From Hofstenia miamia (lineage: Eukaryota; Xenacoelomorpha; Acoela), in assembly GCA_004352715.1 (NCBI GenBank), contig SCFE01000034.1, positions 2,011,441 to 2,075,440 on the forward strand: a stretch of DNA of 64,000 nt, read 5' to 3'. Below, one piece after another: positions 1 to 11,713 of this stretch; positions within the stretch are counted from its first letter, which is position 1; each line of letters opens with the position of its first letter. A program made the position numbers and the translations under genes. The notes under the pieces were generated by a model. It saw only the letters and a list, made by a program, of their open reading frames with translations, was not told the DNA's origin and ran no database searches.

Positions 1-599
1 ATAACTTTGTTGTGTTGGGTTGCGCCTGTTATGTGACAAAACAGTCTTTTGCTATAGTATTGTGTGAAAAAACTCACAATGACAAGACTGTATGACAGGG
101 AATAATGGTTCAGTTCTGTACTACAGCAAACACTACACATTTCTCTAAAATTGTTTGTACCAACAGTTTGATACTCACCCTAAAAACTGTCGCCATACAT
201 ATACTATGTAAATTCAGCGGAAAAAATTTAGGTTATTCTAAAAGTTTTGGATAAATGTATTCAGTTGTTTCAGAAATATTACCATTTAAATTTTGCTAAA
301 ATCCCATTAAATTAATTGAATTTACATCAACATTAGTGATGTAATAGGATTTTCACAAACTTGAACTCTTAATAATTCAAAATTTTCTAAATAAATTTGC
401 ACAAAATTTAGACTAAACTAAATTTTTGACGCGGAATTTGATTTTTTTCCATAATTTACATATGAAGTATATTTATAAAGATAGTTTTTAGGGTGCCCCT
501 TCACAAGGGAATAGGAGAAAAACTTAATTTCTGATTAAAATATTACTTGAAAATTTGAATTCACAATGCAAACTTGACCTAAATGCTAAAAATCAAAGT
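1..599. other. AT-rich non-coding stretch
   Basis: No convincing coding frame, RNA gene or repeat was seen. It lies downstream, in minus orientation, of the LINE relic that follows, so part of it could be that element's 3' untranslated region, but no poly-A or short tandem tail was found to mark an end. Confidence 0.4.
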
Positions 600-2081
600 T
601 ATTGTGTTAATCATTGCAGAAATAAAGTGTGAAGATAAGTGTTTCTAAACTTATGAGCAGTACTGTATATTGCAAAGCTGGATTCATCCATCGGTTGAAA
701 ATGCAATACAGAACTTTGTTGGACCGAGTGTGATCGCAGTTCTTCCATATGGCTTCATTTATTGCTGCTTGCAGGATATTACTCTCTGTAATTGATGGGA
801 AATATTTCAGCTGGTAGACTAATTTTGCAAGGAGTAGCACATTAATGACCTTGGACCTTGCGGTTGGTGCTAAAATTTTTACAGTTGATTATTCTCTTTA
901 AGAAATAAATCTAAATCAAAGTTATATGGTCCTGTAGTTCTTAAATTTACACCTAGTAGATTGACAATGGTGTTATTTACAGTACATTCAACCTCAAATT
1001 TTACAGACACGTAAATATAGACTTTTGGTTATTTATGGACAGGCCACTTATTTTTTTAAATTCATATATTAGCTGAAATACTTGCCTAAGACTAGCTTGC
1101 GATGGGACAAAGTTAGTAATGTCATAAGCAAAGGCTAAGTAAAGTATTGCAAAGTCCTTGTGGTAAAAACCAACTGAAAATTTAGATTGTACTGCACCTA
1201 AAAATGGCTCTATGGCACAATTAAATAGCATGTAAGATAACGGACATCCTTGATGAACTCCTTTTTTGATTATCATTTCTGGTGATAAAAATCCGTTTAT
1301 TAGCAAAATGAACAATTGTTTTTATATAAAGCGTTAATTAGATTCTTGATTGTAGTGGGGAAACCCATTGTGATTAAAGTATTGAAGAGAAAGTCATGGC
1401 TTGCAGAATCATAGGCTTTATTGAAGTCGATAGTGTAGATTCCTAGGTCCAATTGGTTAGCATTGCAGATGTCGATAATACATTGCTGTGTGCAGATGTT
1501 TAATGCACCTCTCCTTACTTTAATGAAACCTATTTGAGTATTAGATATATATTTACTCGCATTGATATCTGCTCTCTATGCAGTTCTCTATAAAAATTAG
1601 TAACTAAATTAATGATATAATTTTGGTTTGTGGATTTTTCATTTTCGTTGATCTTAACTTTATCTATTCTTAGGCTTTTCATGGAGTTACTAAGAAAAAA
1701 TTTGCTGTTCTTAGGGTTACCCTCCCTCGACATTTTCATACCTAGGCATATTCCAGCTGATCTTTTGCATTTTCTGCATGGCCGATGCTATTTATGGCGT
1801 TCTCATATGCCTCTTTTAACTCATTATAGTTATATATGTCCTCATTTAGGAAAGAAAGAGTTGGTTTTTATAACGCCTTAGCCTAAAAAAGCGACTACTT
1901 ACAATTTCCTTTTGCTTCTTACATAAATAATTTTTACGCATGATTTCATATAAAGCCACTTGGAATGAATGTTCTCATGGTTACTACCATTCAAGGACGG
2001 CTTGATCACTTGAGCAAGCTCGTCACTTCCATTTTTTATACCAGATGTTCGCATGACGATGGCAGGATTGGGAATAAACAC
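600..2081 (-). pseudogene. L1/Tx1-like LINE ORF2 fragment (reverse transcriptase), decayed
   Basis: On the minus strand, successive frames give the parts of a non-LTR reverse transcriptase in order. A connecting region (about 2080-1530) is followed by an RT palm-like stretch reading IYTIDFNKAYDS (about 1440-1400). Next comes the fingers/palm motif GVHQGCPLSYMLF near 1265-1215, then a degenerate catalytic box LAFAYDITNF near 1140-1110, where families normally have FADD. The ending SGLSINNQKS is typical of the L1/Tx1 branch. A further segment at 840-607 resembles the post-RT region. Several stops and frameshifts break it, and the second catalytic Asp of FADD is not intact (AYD). It is a dead copy; its 5' end and its 3' tail are not identified. 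Confidence 0.75.
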
Positions 2082-3185
2082 TTTAAAATCCTTTGTATAT
2101 GAGGCTCAAGGCATTTCAAGAATATAACAAAACGACTTCAATGTTTTTCTAAAGTAACCACACTTAAAACTGCAAAGGAGGTAATTATTCATGCCTACAT
2201 ATAAATTCAACAATTGGAAATAATGAAACTTTACTAAATAAACAACGCATATAACACATTTTTTTCATAATTATTGCTCCTGGATTGTAGAAGCAATTAG
2301 AATATGTAAATTTAAAATTTTTACTATCAGTATTATCAAATCGATATGCTGAGGTTATAAATATTTGAAATATGCAACACAGTTAAAAATTTAGACCGGT
2401 TTCGATTACTAGGAACCACAGCCAGTATGACAAATGCGGTAAATAAATATTTTACAATTAACTGCACTAAAGGAAATTATAAATATATTGCATGCACTAT
2501 AGATCTAGAATCATTGATGTTATCTGCATTGTTTATTAAGTAAGTTTTCTTTGTTTGCAGCTTTAATAAAAATTTGTTCACCAATTTTATGATGTTTTGA
2601 TATTAGTAATATCTTAAAATTTTATTCCTTATGTGTTCTTTCATCCTTGTCCCCAGATGTCTCTTAGTTTCCCCGATGTATCATTTATTGCTAATAACCA
2701 TGTAATAGAAATTTTTTCTTCTTAAAATTACTAAGAAATTAATCACGCATGATCTAAACTACAAAGAAAATTTGTTCAAGACTATAACATTTGGAAGATC
2801 GACTTATAATAATAGTTATTAAATAATTCAAATATGAAAATATAAAAATATTTTTGTAACTTCCTACTTTCCTAGTTATTCATGACTTAACTCAGAAAAA
2901 TTAACAAGTTTGTATAAGCCAGAATTTACAAACAAGGCCCGACATTCACTGGAAAAATGGATCTCTGCGTAAATATAATATGCTCTGTTTCCTATAAGTT
3001 AATTTTGCATAAGCTTTGCAATATTATATTGGAGTTATTCCGTTTGCACACTTTGCAAAATCATAACTTTCTGCTTGAATATAATTAAATTTAATAACAA
3101 TTTGCTTATTAAATTGCACTTAAAGATGGAATGCAGTGAGCCTATCAGATTAGTTTCTTAAAATTTTGAAAGAGGAAGAATTAAA
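2082..3185. other. Non-coding stretch upstream of LDLa gene
   Basis: About 1.1 kb of AT-rich sequence without a recognisable gene. It would contain the promoter and 5' untranslated region of the LDLa gene starting at 3186, but no specific promoter element is recognised. Confidence 0.4.
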
Positions 3186-3682
3186 ATGAGAATAGCAAAC
3201 GTTTGGTTTGGTGCTATTTTCCTAAGACTTGCAATTAGCTGCAAGCCAAATGAATATAAATGCAGTAATTCAAGTTGTATATCATTGTTGAAAGTTAATG
3301 ATGGTGTCATTGATTGTTCTGCCAATTATGAAGATGAAAATGGTGTTCATTTTTGCCGCCATGCCACGTTGAAATGTCGAAGTTTCCCAAACATTTGCAT
3401 CTCAAAATGGAAGGTATGCAATGGAATAAATGACTGCTCAAATGGAGAGGATGAGGATTTCTGCAATGCCTGTCCAAGTTTCAACTGCATCAACAATAGA
3501 TGTACACATTCTACTGCGTTGTGTGCGACAGCAATGGATTGCATTCTACCATGTACTTGTCCAATGGGACACATGGTGTGTAATGATGAAGATTACATAA
3601 AGGATAATGGATCCTACAAGCAAAACTGTGTGCCTAGCGCAGAGTGTAATTTTAAATGTGCACAACCACAGCTAACCTGCGA
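3186..3682 (+). CDS. LDL-receptor class A repeat protein, exon 1 with signal peptide
   Basis: The ATG opens a hydrophobic leader (residues 1-18, ending just before Cys19), read as a secretion signal. It is followed by cysteine-rich LDLa modules. Module 1 (about 19-57) and module 2 (about 58-94) have the six-cysteine plan; module 2 ends in the classical calcium-box pattern CSNGEDEDFC. A third, atypical cysteine-rich unit follows (about 95-155), then the start of a fourth. LDLa modules normally bind calcium and mediate extracellular ligand contacts. The exon ends at GA|GTAAGATATT, a strong splice donor, in phase 2. The joined frame with the next exon completes LDLa module 4 across the intron, which strongly supports the splice. 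Whether the product is secreted or the ectodomain of a receptor is not settled: no membrane segment is seen in these two exons. Confidence 0.75.
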
Positions 3683-3756
3683 GTAAGATATTAAAAATCA
3701 TGAATGCAATTTAGAAAATATTTCTAATCTAAATTAAATAACTAATTGTTTTTTAG

Positions 3757-4051
3757 ATATTCTAAGAAATGCTTCCGAAAAGAGGATCGTTGTAATAAGA
3801 TTAACAATTGTGTGTCAGACTCTATCTTTGATCAAACAGATGAAAATGAATGTTGTCACGCCTCAGAGATCAGCATGAAATGCTATTATGAGTATGTAGG
3901 CAATTGCACAATTTCTACTAAACAAATTTGCAATAATTTCGTAGATTGCGCTCTTGGATCAGATGAAATCTCCAAAACTGGTTGCCCCAGATATCCACCG
4001 TTTTGCGATATCCATTCAACATTCAATCATGAAGCGCAAGCTTATAATGAG
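3757..4051 (+). CDS. LDL-receptor class A repeat protein, exon 2
   Basis: A 74-base intron (3683-3756, GTAAGA...TTTTTTAG) separates this exon from the first. Its first base completes a Glu codon and the reading frame then gives two further LDLa modules: one with the calcium-box ending DQTDENEC and one with CALGSDEISKTGC. A candidate donor (GAG|GTGCAATT) follows at 4052 in phase 0; without splicing, the frame runs into an AT microsatellite and ends. The gene must therefore continue in a later exon, not firmly identified. The GPCR exon starting at 11714 on the same strand is phase-compatible (see findings). Confidence 0.65.
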
Positions 4052-4068
4052 GTGCAATTAATGTGTAA

Positions 4069-4072
<4 letters not shown>

Positions 4073-4113
<41 letters not shown>
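4073..4113. repeat. (AT)n microsatellite
   Basis: About 20 uninterrupted TA units directly after the proposed donor of LDLa exon 2, so probably intronic. Confidence 0.95.
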
Positions 4114-4114
<1 letters not shown>

Positions 4115-4749
4115 CCAGTTTCTATTTTAAATATGTGGGAATACAATTTTACATTTCATAAAGAGTTCGATTGCAAAACGCCATGTATGCATTTTTTGAA
4201 AATTGAGCTGAGATCAGATTTCATAGTAACGCAATGCTTTCTGTTTTTTCTAGATTTTAATTTTGTGGAATTCCTCCACGAAAATCGTTTTTTTGTACAA
4301 TTTTTTTTCTTTCCAAAATGCAAATAACTATCCTCTTCACATTTCTGTGCTATCTATTGAATGAACTATTTATTCAAGTGCATTGACAAATCGTTCCCGA
4401 CTGACACATGCATAACTATGGTTGCATATTGACCCTGGTGAGTCACCTCCTCAACTGTCTGATTTGCGAAACTTGATGTCTTCATCACTACGAAGGTTTA
4501 GTAATTTATAGAATCTTAATATCTCGACGAACTGGCAGTTGCAGTAATTTCCTGGTTTATACCTACAACATTCAGAGTCCTTTCAGTATTGAACTACCTA
4601 ATATCAGGAATATATTGCGCTTTGAGAAAAAATGAAATGTTTAAATATTGAACTATTTTTTGCTTAAGCGGAAAAAATACACCTAGATCACTAGTGGTCA
4701 ACGTGAGGATTATCATGACATTACTTGGTGCTCTCCATTAGTTATTTTT
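4114..4749. other. Non-coding, probably intronic
   Basis: No LDLa-like or other domain was recognised. A short open frame at 4133-4327 has no signature and is not called. Confidence 0.35.
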
Positions 4750-5640
4750 GTGAAGCGCATTTCTTTTTCATATCAACTAAAAACTTCCGAGAGTTTTTCC
4801 ACCATTAAGTTTTTTATATTGTGTGTTCTAGCAACACTTCCTATTGGATATGATGGTGCATTATAAATAACAAAGCATGCACCACATACACAAGCTGTGG
4901 ACATGTCTACTGGTTAATGCCATGTATCAGGTGAATACAATCTCCCACTGCAATTGGAGGAATAGTTAACGAAGAAGAGCACCTGTTGTAGATAAATTTG
5001 ACAGCTGCCTTTTACTTGGTAGTAAGCATGTTCAATTTGTTTTTTTCAACTCTTGATTTCAGACATTGTTGAACAAGAGATCTTTGTCCCGACTGCATGG
5101 TGGTTGCTTAAAACGAAGACTGGAACAGAATTATATTTTAGAAAGTTAATTAATTTCGACAGAGAATATAATTACCCTCGCTATTTGTAAAAAAAGGTAA
5201 CGTAAGCCTAAGCTTCCCATACGCGTTGCTAATACATGAGTGTGATCAATTTCTTTATTGATGAGGTTTTTTCTATTTCTTTCCTTATCAGCATCTTCTG
5301 TTTCTCAAAGATGTTTGGCGATGACTTAGTTACTCTATAAGGCTGGCGGCACTTGGTGATCTTAACATTGATATTGATTTGATAATTGTCAAAGTAATTG
5401 AATCTGAATTGTAGTTAGTCTTATTTATTGTTCACTTGACTACCACCATCTTTGAATATCATTTTGGCATTTTCTGAGAAAGGAGTTTTGACAAGAAGAA
5501 AACTCTTTATTATTTTAAGAAAGTATCCAAATTTAGGACCTTTGTTAAGTATTATCCTGCATTATTGTCGAATTTCATGGATCTTCCCACCACCAGAGTC
5601 GTCATCAGCGTAGAAAATTAGTTATAGTGATTTTGGATGT
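4750..5640 (-). pseudogene. LINE reverse transcriptase fragment with C-terminal Cys/His domain
   Basis: The minus strand at 5617-5560 reads FYADDDSGGGKIHEIRQ, the catalytic YADD box of a non-LTR reverse transcriptase with both Asp residues intact. It is followed, after one stop, by LNKGPKFGYFLK and SFLLVKTPFSENAKMIFKDG (about 5545-5460), the post-catalytic signature of an RT family common in cnidarians and other aquatic invertebrates. Some 600 bases further, at 4927-4750, comes the C-terminal region: VDMSTACVCGACF, then ARTHNIKNLMVEKLSEVF. This corresponds to the Cys/His unit (CVCG...C...H.IRDL) that ends these proteins. In-frame stops and small indels make it non-functional. The 178-base C-terminal part recurs at 8023-8200. 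Confidence 0.7.
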
Positions 5641-7210
5641 TTTTCAGATTTCGCTTCCATTGCTAATTTTTCTCCCAATGAGAGAGAAAGGAGGGAGGTA
5701 TTGGTTGTTATTGGAATACAGACTGGGATGTTGAAGATTTCTTGTGGGGTGCACTTTTCTTCAATGTATTTCAATCTTAATCTAATTTGTTGTTGCTGTC
5801 GAGGTGTCTACTTGGTTTTAAAGGTGGTATATGTAACTTAAAATCTGTTTATATGTAAAATGTTTCCAGAAAGTTTGATATAGGTCTCTTATGTGCATGA
5901 AATTTGCAAATATGATATTGTAACCGACTTTCATTGTCATGTCACAGGTTTTCTGAATAATGTGAATTCTTGTGATCTTAGTGATGTCTCTTTTTAAAAT
6001 AATTTTCCGTTAATAAGGACATCTTAGGTATGGTGGCTTGTGAATTTCATCCATTTATTCAAAGCAAAGCATTCTTCTGGGTAATTGCAAAGGTAAATTA
6101 CACAATTATATTTCTTTTTCCTGCTTAGATTTACGGCTATTACATTACAAATATACATTTTTATATTGAAATGCTTGCGAATTTGAGTTTCCTCAAGTAA
6201 ATATATCAGTAAAGACTGCTGAAAGATTTGAATTTGAGATTCCCCTTGCTATGTGGACGATCGGATAATTACTTACCAAACTGCTGAAAATTGTAGGTTT
6301 AGAATGTCCAAGCTCTACCCCTAATCGATAATTTTTGTTCTAAAAAAACCATTCTAGTTCATTGATGAACCTACTAAGGAGTCGCACATGACAATTTTCA
6401 ATAAAAAAATAAATCTTTATTGAATGAGTAGCATCCATTTTAACACTGAAAATGAAATTCCGTTACTGCATGTCCTCCAAAATCTGTTCACCCTGAGAGT
6501 AATGAAGCTCCAAATATAATAGTTTGAAGCTGTCAAAAATGTTAACTCGTGTAATTGTTTGAGTAGTGTTTTACTTGGAGATTTTGAAAATGCATGGTTT
6601 AGGGAGAAGGTTTGGGCACAAAGCACTACAGTAAGACTTTATTATCGGCTGTAAGAACAAAGTCATAATATGGAAAGATTGACAATGCGATCAAATCTCA
6701 GTGCATTAGTTGTAATAACTACTGGCAGAACACAGAGAGATTACCCAGGATTTCAACTACTACAATAATGTGGATAGTCCGGTGACATACCGAACATACT
6801 AGAGCTCTCTGGTTCCATAAATATTTTGGCCCGGTCATTTCAAGTGCACAATTTTTAGTTCCAGTACCGTAAATTCTATTACCCAATTCGTTTGATTCCA
6901 CTGTACCTCAAACCTTTAAAAACAAAAAACAAGAAAGCAAAAAAATAATACATTTATTTCTCAAAAACAAAAATCTATACCTCAAACGCTAAAAACAAGA
7001 AAAAACCAGAAACCACAAAATAATTCTTCAATTTTTTAAAAACAAAAAGGCAGCGCGAATATATATGCAAGTGCTAGTGTCGTTAACAGTTCGTAAAGTA
7101 GTACTGGTCCCATCCCGTTAACGGTAACACATTTTTTAATCCGATGCCGTACTAACAGGACCTGCACCGAGAACGGGACTGGGACTGTAGCGGAACATGT
7201 GCCAGAGACT
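5641..7210. other. Non-coding; possibly 5' LINE remnants at start
   Basis: The first ~250 bases may be further decayed RT sequence of the LINE fragment (minus strand), but no motif is secure. From about 5900 to 7210 no gene is seen. Around 6900-7030 there is A-rich sequence with repeated AAAACAAAAA units. Confidence 0.35.
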
Positions 7211-7622
7211 AGTGTTCTGCGGCCAAAGAAATTTTTTCGGCTGTGGCCGGCCATACAAAAAAAATTTGACCTTAGCCGGCCTTCGTCTGTACTCGGCCCT
7301 TGGCCCGCAATTCTTTAGCCTTAGCCGGCCGTTAGCAGGGATTTTTTCGCCGTAGTCGGCACTTTGTACTACTACTAAGTAAAATATTGCAATTTTCAAT
7401 GGAAAGATTAAAACATTCTCATAGTTTGAGCAATTAAAGAAACTAGGATTATAAAAACAAAAATAAAAATAAAAATAATGGAAATAAATTGTTCATTGCA
7501 ATGTTCAGAAATGAATCTTAGCCGTAATTTTGGCTATAAAGCAAAATCTTTAGCCTTAGCCGCCTGTTGGCCACTGCTACCGCCGGCTAATAGCTAAGCC
7601 GCGGCCATGGTCGCAGAACACT
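7211..7622. mobile_element. GC-rich hAT-like MITE
   Basis: A markedly GC-rich block in an AT-rich window. It is bounded by inverted ends: AGTGTTCTGCGGCCA at the left, and the reverse complement AGTGTTCTGCGACCATG at the right. Inside, a short unit containing TTAGCCTTAGCCG recurs several times in both halves. It has no coding capacity. hAT elements make 8-bp target duplications; the flanks here (around CAGAGAC and CAGACGAC) are only loosely alike, so the superfamily call is tentative. Confidence 0.55.
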
Positions 7623-8022
7623 ACAGACGACCTCGAGTGGAAATTCTATGCTATTCAGGGCGTGAAAAGGTTATTTTTTTACTTTACGCCCGAACAGGCT
7701 CGACCCGTCTTACACTGATTCGCGAAACAGCTGATAATAGAAAGATTACTAGTTCAATATTCTTAAAAATGTTTTAACGTAAAACTATCAAGAAAAACAA
7801 TACAAAATCAATAAAAAAGTTACACTAACTATAATCCATTAGTCTTTTATAATTTCAAAGATTCAAATGCTTGACTTGATCAATTGTTCCTTCAATCTGT
7901 TTGTGTTCTTCTGCACAAACGATAATGAATTACCAGAGCCGACCTATCTAGAAGTGAACGCAACCCGAACCTTGCAGACTTTTATCTTTCCAGTGTGTCA
8001 GCTCATGTCGAACAGTTTCCTG
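7623..8022. other. Non-coding spacer
   Basis: No gene recognised between the GC-rich MITE and the LINE C-terminal copy. An open frame at 7867-8127 overlaps the LINE fragment on the opposite strand and carries no domain. Confidence 0.35.
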
Positions 8023-8200
8023 GTGAAGCGCATTTCTTTTTCAAATCAACTACAAATTTCTGAGAGTTTTTCCACCATTAAGTTTTTTTATATTGTGTGT
8101 TCTAGCAACATTTCCTATTGGATGTGATGGTGCATTATAAATAGCGAAGTCTCACCACATACACAAGCTGTGGACATGTCTACTGGTTAATGCCATGTAT
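8023..8200 (-). repeat. Second copy of LINE C-terminal domain
   Basis: This stretch matches 4750-4927 over its whole length with scattered substitutions and small indels, in the same orientation. Read on the minus strand it is the Cys/His C-terminal region of the same LINE family. No reverse transcriptase precedes it, so it is an independent, truncated copy rather than part of the other fragment. Confidence 0.8.
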
Positions 8201-8666
8201 TGAAAAAATTGCTTCTAAAAATGCATTTCAATACGTCAGTTCTTAAATATTTCTAATTTTTGCCCAATTTTTTTTTGATATAGTCAATAAAAATCAATTA
8301 TAGAAACTTGCGGGAGACACTCCATCATGTGTTCTCCTTGCACACGCCAATGTAATTGATAATAGATGGTGACGAGAATGTGATGTTAATTCTCAGTAGG
8401 GTTGCAATACCCCCATCCATCTATAAGAGTTTCATGTGTTCTTCTACCAGCTTAAACTGTAACACTTTTACCCATGTCAGTACTTTCAATTTACAACCAC
8501 TAATGCATTAATTACTCTAACAATAAGACACAAAAAATATACAAAATTGAAATCTGTTGTATTTACAATAATTTTCTTACTTTGTCACCTAACAGCCAAC
8601 TTCATTTGGTTTTGATGATGTTGGTAGCAGTTTAACTAATAGAATAGAGATCCTTAAAGTACAGAT

Positions 8667-10284
8667 CTAGGGCCGGAATTTAGGGGTGGGCATATGCATC
8701 ATGCAACTTGGATACCAAGTGCTGCGCATTCACTAAATCTGGTTGGAGTAGCTGCAAGCAGATGTTGTGTATCAGCAGTAACATTTTTTGACTTTCTCGA
8801 AGCACTGTGTGTGTTCTTTACAGCTTCCAAAAGTCGTTATGCACTTCTCATAGACTCTCTAAACAATACTGAATCTGGAAAAGTGCATGTACCAAAAAGG
8901 GTGTCTACAACACGATGGTCCTCTCGATCTGATACAGTAAAAGCTCTTGTCTTTCTATATCATTCTATCCACAATTCACTAAATAATACATCGAAAAATG
9001 AAAATGAAACTCCTAAAACACGTTTAGAGGCAAATGGCCTTCACGATAGGATGTGCAAACTAGAAACTGGTATCTACGCTGCATTTTGGCATGATATTCT
9101 TGCACGAAGTAATGCTACAAGTCAGAAACTTCAAGATCCCAAACTCGACCTGAACACATCAGTAGCAGCACTGAAGTCTCTAAAGAGTTTTGTGAGTGAA
9201 CGCGAAGAATTTTCTTGATTATGAGGAAAAAGGGAAGGTTTTGTCTGGTACTGATGAATATGTAAAAGCACGCAAACGTAATCGAAATGTGCACCTCACT
9301 CCATTAGATTATGGAAGATCAGAAGAAGCTACATTTTCAGCATCTGAAAAATTTCACGTTCAGGATTTTCTCCCTGTAATTGACCAATATCCTATCTCTT
9401 TAAAACAACGCTTAAAAGACTACCAGAATACTTATTCCCTTTTTGGTTTTTGAGAAAACTTGATTCAATGGACTGTAATGAGATTGAAACAGTTGCCTCC
9501 AAATTAGTTGCTGAATATAAAGACGATTTAGATCAAACACTTGGTGCTGAGCTTGTGCAGTTTGCTGCAATCTTCACTGAATTTCACGAAGAAGAAGATA
9601 ATGACATTTGAAGGAAACATTTACTTTACAAACTATTACTGGAGAAGCAAGTTGTAGACACATTTCCAAATGTTGAAATCATGTTACGGATTTGTTTGGT
9701 CCTAATGATCACAAACTGTTCCGGTGAACGTTCGTTTAGTAAAATGAAGTTCATAAAGAATCGACTCCGCACTACAATGACACATGATAGGCTTAGTTTT
9801 CTAGCTTTGATGAGTATTGAAAGTGACATTCTCAGGGCGATTAACTTTAGTCGATTGATCCAAGATTTTGCAAAGATGAAGTCTCGTAAAGTACCTGGCT
9901 ATATGATCTCTTGTTTTTAATATTTTTGTTTCCTGTATCGAGATCTGCAACTTTGAGTTTTATTGTTTGGTTATTTGCTTTTTATTAGTGAAATGTATAT
10001 ATTTCATCACTGTATTGTGTTGTGCGTATTATGTTACATTGTGTCTTAATATTACCACATTTTTATGAATAATATTGTTTTGTGATAATATAGGATAGAA
10101 TGCCATAAACATACATTTATAATATTAAATTTGTCAACAATGCGAAATTTTTCGAAGAATCAAAACTTAAATTTCATAATTTAAAAGTGAAAAAAGCAGC
10201 GAGTATAAGTTTAGAAGGTAGCGTGGGCAGTGGGCCTCCACAATGTATATGGCCAGGGCCTTCACATATCTAAATCCGGCTCTG
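8667..10284 (+). mobile_element. hAT transposon with terminal repeats and target duplication
   Basis: Terminal inverted repeats: CTAGGGCCGGAATTTAG at the left and, reverse-complemented, CAGAGCCGGATTTAGA at the right. They are flanked by an 8-base direct repeat, GTACAGAT (8659-8666) and GTACAGAA (10285-10292), matching at seven of eight positions, as expected for hAT insertion. The element is about 1.6 kb, too short for a full transposase of this type. The encoded frame starts in the middle of the protein directly after the left end, indicating a deletion of the 5' half. Confidence 0.8.
8694..9920 (+). pseudogene. hAT transposase (ZMYM/TTF-type), 5'-truncated and frameshifted
   Basis: The first frame (8694-9216) contains AAHSLNLVGV and STTRWSSRSDTVKAL, conserved motifs of the catalytic core of hAT transposases related to zinc-finger MYM-type proteins. 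The frame shifts near 9216 and again near 9450, and a stop near 9609 precedes the last part. The final part (about 9610-9917) carries the hAT C-terminal dimerisation region, including CSGERSFSKMKFIKNRLR and LSFLALMSIE. The N-terminal zinc-finger/DNA-binding region and the first catalytic Asp are missing, so the protein cannot be active. It lies inside the hAT terminal repeats, which explains its boundaries. Confidence 0.85.
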
Positions 10285-10292
10285 GTACAGAA

Positions 10293-10876
10293 GTCCCCAA
10301 ACCACCAAATAATTCTTTCTAAAGTATGCATTTGCAAATTTTTAAATATACTAGGAATGTTCGCGATAAATTTACACAAGTTTGCAAAATTCTACAAATT
10401 TGTATCAATTTTTTAAGAATTGCTAAAACAATGTTGAGATTCAATTTTTTTCACCATAATTTGTTTTGAACGTGTATCAGTACATAAATGCAGTAACCCT
10501 TCCAAATATTTAAAATTTACATAAAAATGTTCCAACTGAGTGATAACGGGCAGGTGTGTTAGCCAGCCTCCTCCTTGGATATATGATTTTATAGGTGGGG
10601 CTCAGACCCCGCAACCTTCAAAACACATCTGGGCCAGGGGTGTAGTCGAGGGGATGCTCAGCCCAACTTGTTGAATTTGTTTGGAGACCTAACCCTTGCT
10701 AAAGTTAAATTACGGTGTGGGGTTTTGGATTGTGTTGAGAAATTAAATTTGGTCAAAATATAACATAAAATTACAGTGCTCAAATTCAAGGACGCAGCTC
10801 TGATTGAGGCCTACAACTAACAGTAAAACTTCGTTATAATTTAATGTACACTCGTTCGACCACTCTTTTGCTTTGT
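10293..10876. other. Non-coding spacer
   Basis: No gene. A somewhat GC-richer patch lies at about 10545-10660 but has no recognised structure. Confidence 0.35.
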
Positions 10877-11330
10877 CTATGCTGTGAAAATGGATTCTTG
10901 TTTATTTATAGAAATTTTGCTGAATTCGTCCAGGTGTTTGATGTAGCTAACTAAGCTTTCAGAATTTGATTCTATTAGAGTAATATCGTCTGCGAATGCA
11001 AGATATTTTATTTCTATATTCTTATAAATAAATTCCTGAATTTGAAGTGAGTGTCGCATTTAATTTAAGAAGGGTTCTACTGTGAAGCTAGCCAGCATAC
11101 ATGGCAGAGGACATCCCTGTCGGAGGCCCCTCTATACATATATGTTTTGCTTGAGACAAAGACCATTTATTGGTAATTAGGATTTTTGGAATATAGGTTG
11201 CAAATCTATAATTGATTGGGTAAAAGCTTTATTAAAATCAATATTTAGTATTCCCATATCAATATTGTTAATTTCAATTGCCAAATATCGATGTAAATAC
11301 ATTTTAAGAAAACTAATTTGAGCCCTTAAG
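10877..11330 (-). pseudogene. L1/Tx1-like LINE reverse transcriptase fragment
   Basis: On the minus strand, in order: ILNIDFNKAF (about 11250-11220), an RT palm motif with the first catalytic Asp; RGLRQGCPLPCMLASF near 11140-11085; an in-frame TAA; then KYLAFADDITLI near 11020-10980, the intact FADD catalytic box; and the ending EFSKISINKQES. The order and motifs match the LINE at 600-2081, so both are probably of one family, but this copy is shorter and broken by a stop and a frame change. It lies just upstream of the GPCR exon, in opposite orientation. Confidence 0.75.
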
Positions 11331-11713
11331 AGCGAATTCTCTGTTTGCTCTACATTATAAATTTAAAATAAGTTAGTACTATGTTAATTTGTTCTACACT
11401 AAATATGTGAAAGTTGTTGAATGAAAAATTTATTAATGTTGAAAAAAATCGTTTTCCCTATGTTTACTCATTGTGCTCAATGCTAAATTCTGAAAGTTAC
11501 AAACATTGGGTAATTCAGTGAGTTTGAACTCACGTCTTTTAAGAGCTATCACTTTGTTGTCAAAAAAGCTGAAAATGTGCAATTTTAACTTAGACGACGT
11601 TGGAAAGTTCCTTTAAAATGACCGAGGAATCAAATATTTAAATTCAAACAAAAAACCTTTGCACAATTTTAAAAAAGGCTTCAAGAGCGGGCCATAATTA
11701 ATTATATTTTTAG
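11331..11713. other. Non-coding, possibly intronic
   Basis: No coding signature. The stretch ends in a polypyrimidine-like acceptor (TTTTTAG at 11707-11713) directly in front of the GPCR frame. Confidence 0.4.

Noticed and set aside
1630-1881. Open frame on the plus strand
   Set aside because: It is the antisense shadow of the minus-strand LINE connecting region and is Leu/Phe-rich without a domain.
7036-7399. Two minus-strand open frames in the GC-rich block
   Set aside because: They arise from the repeated GC-rich units of the MITE; overlapping frames and no domain.
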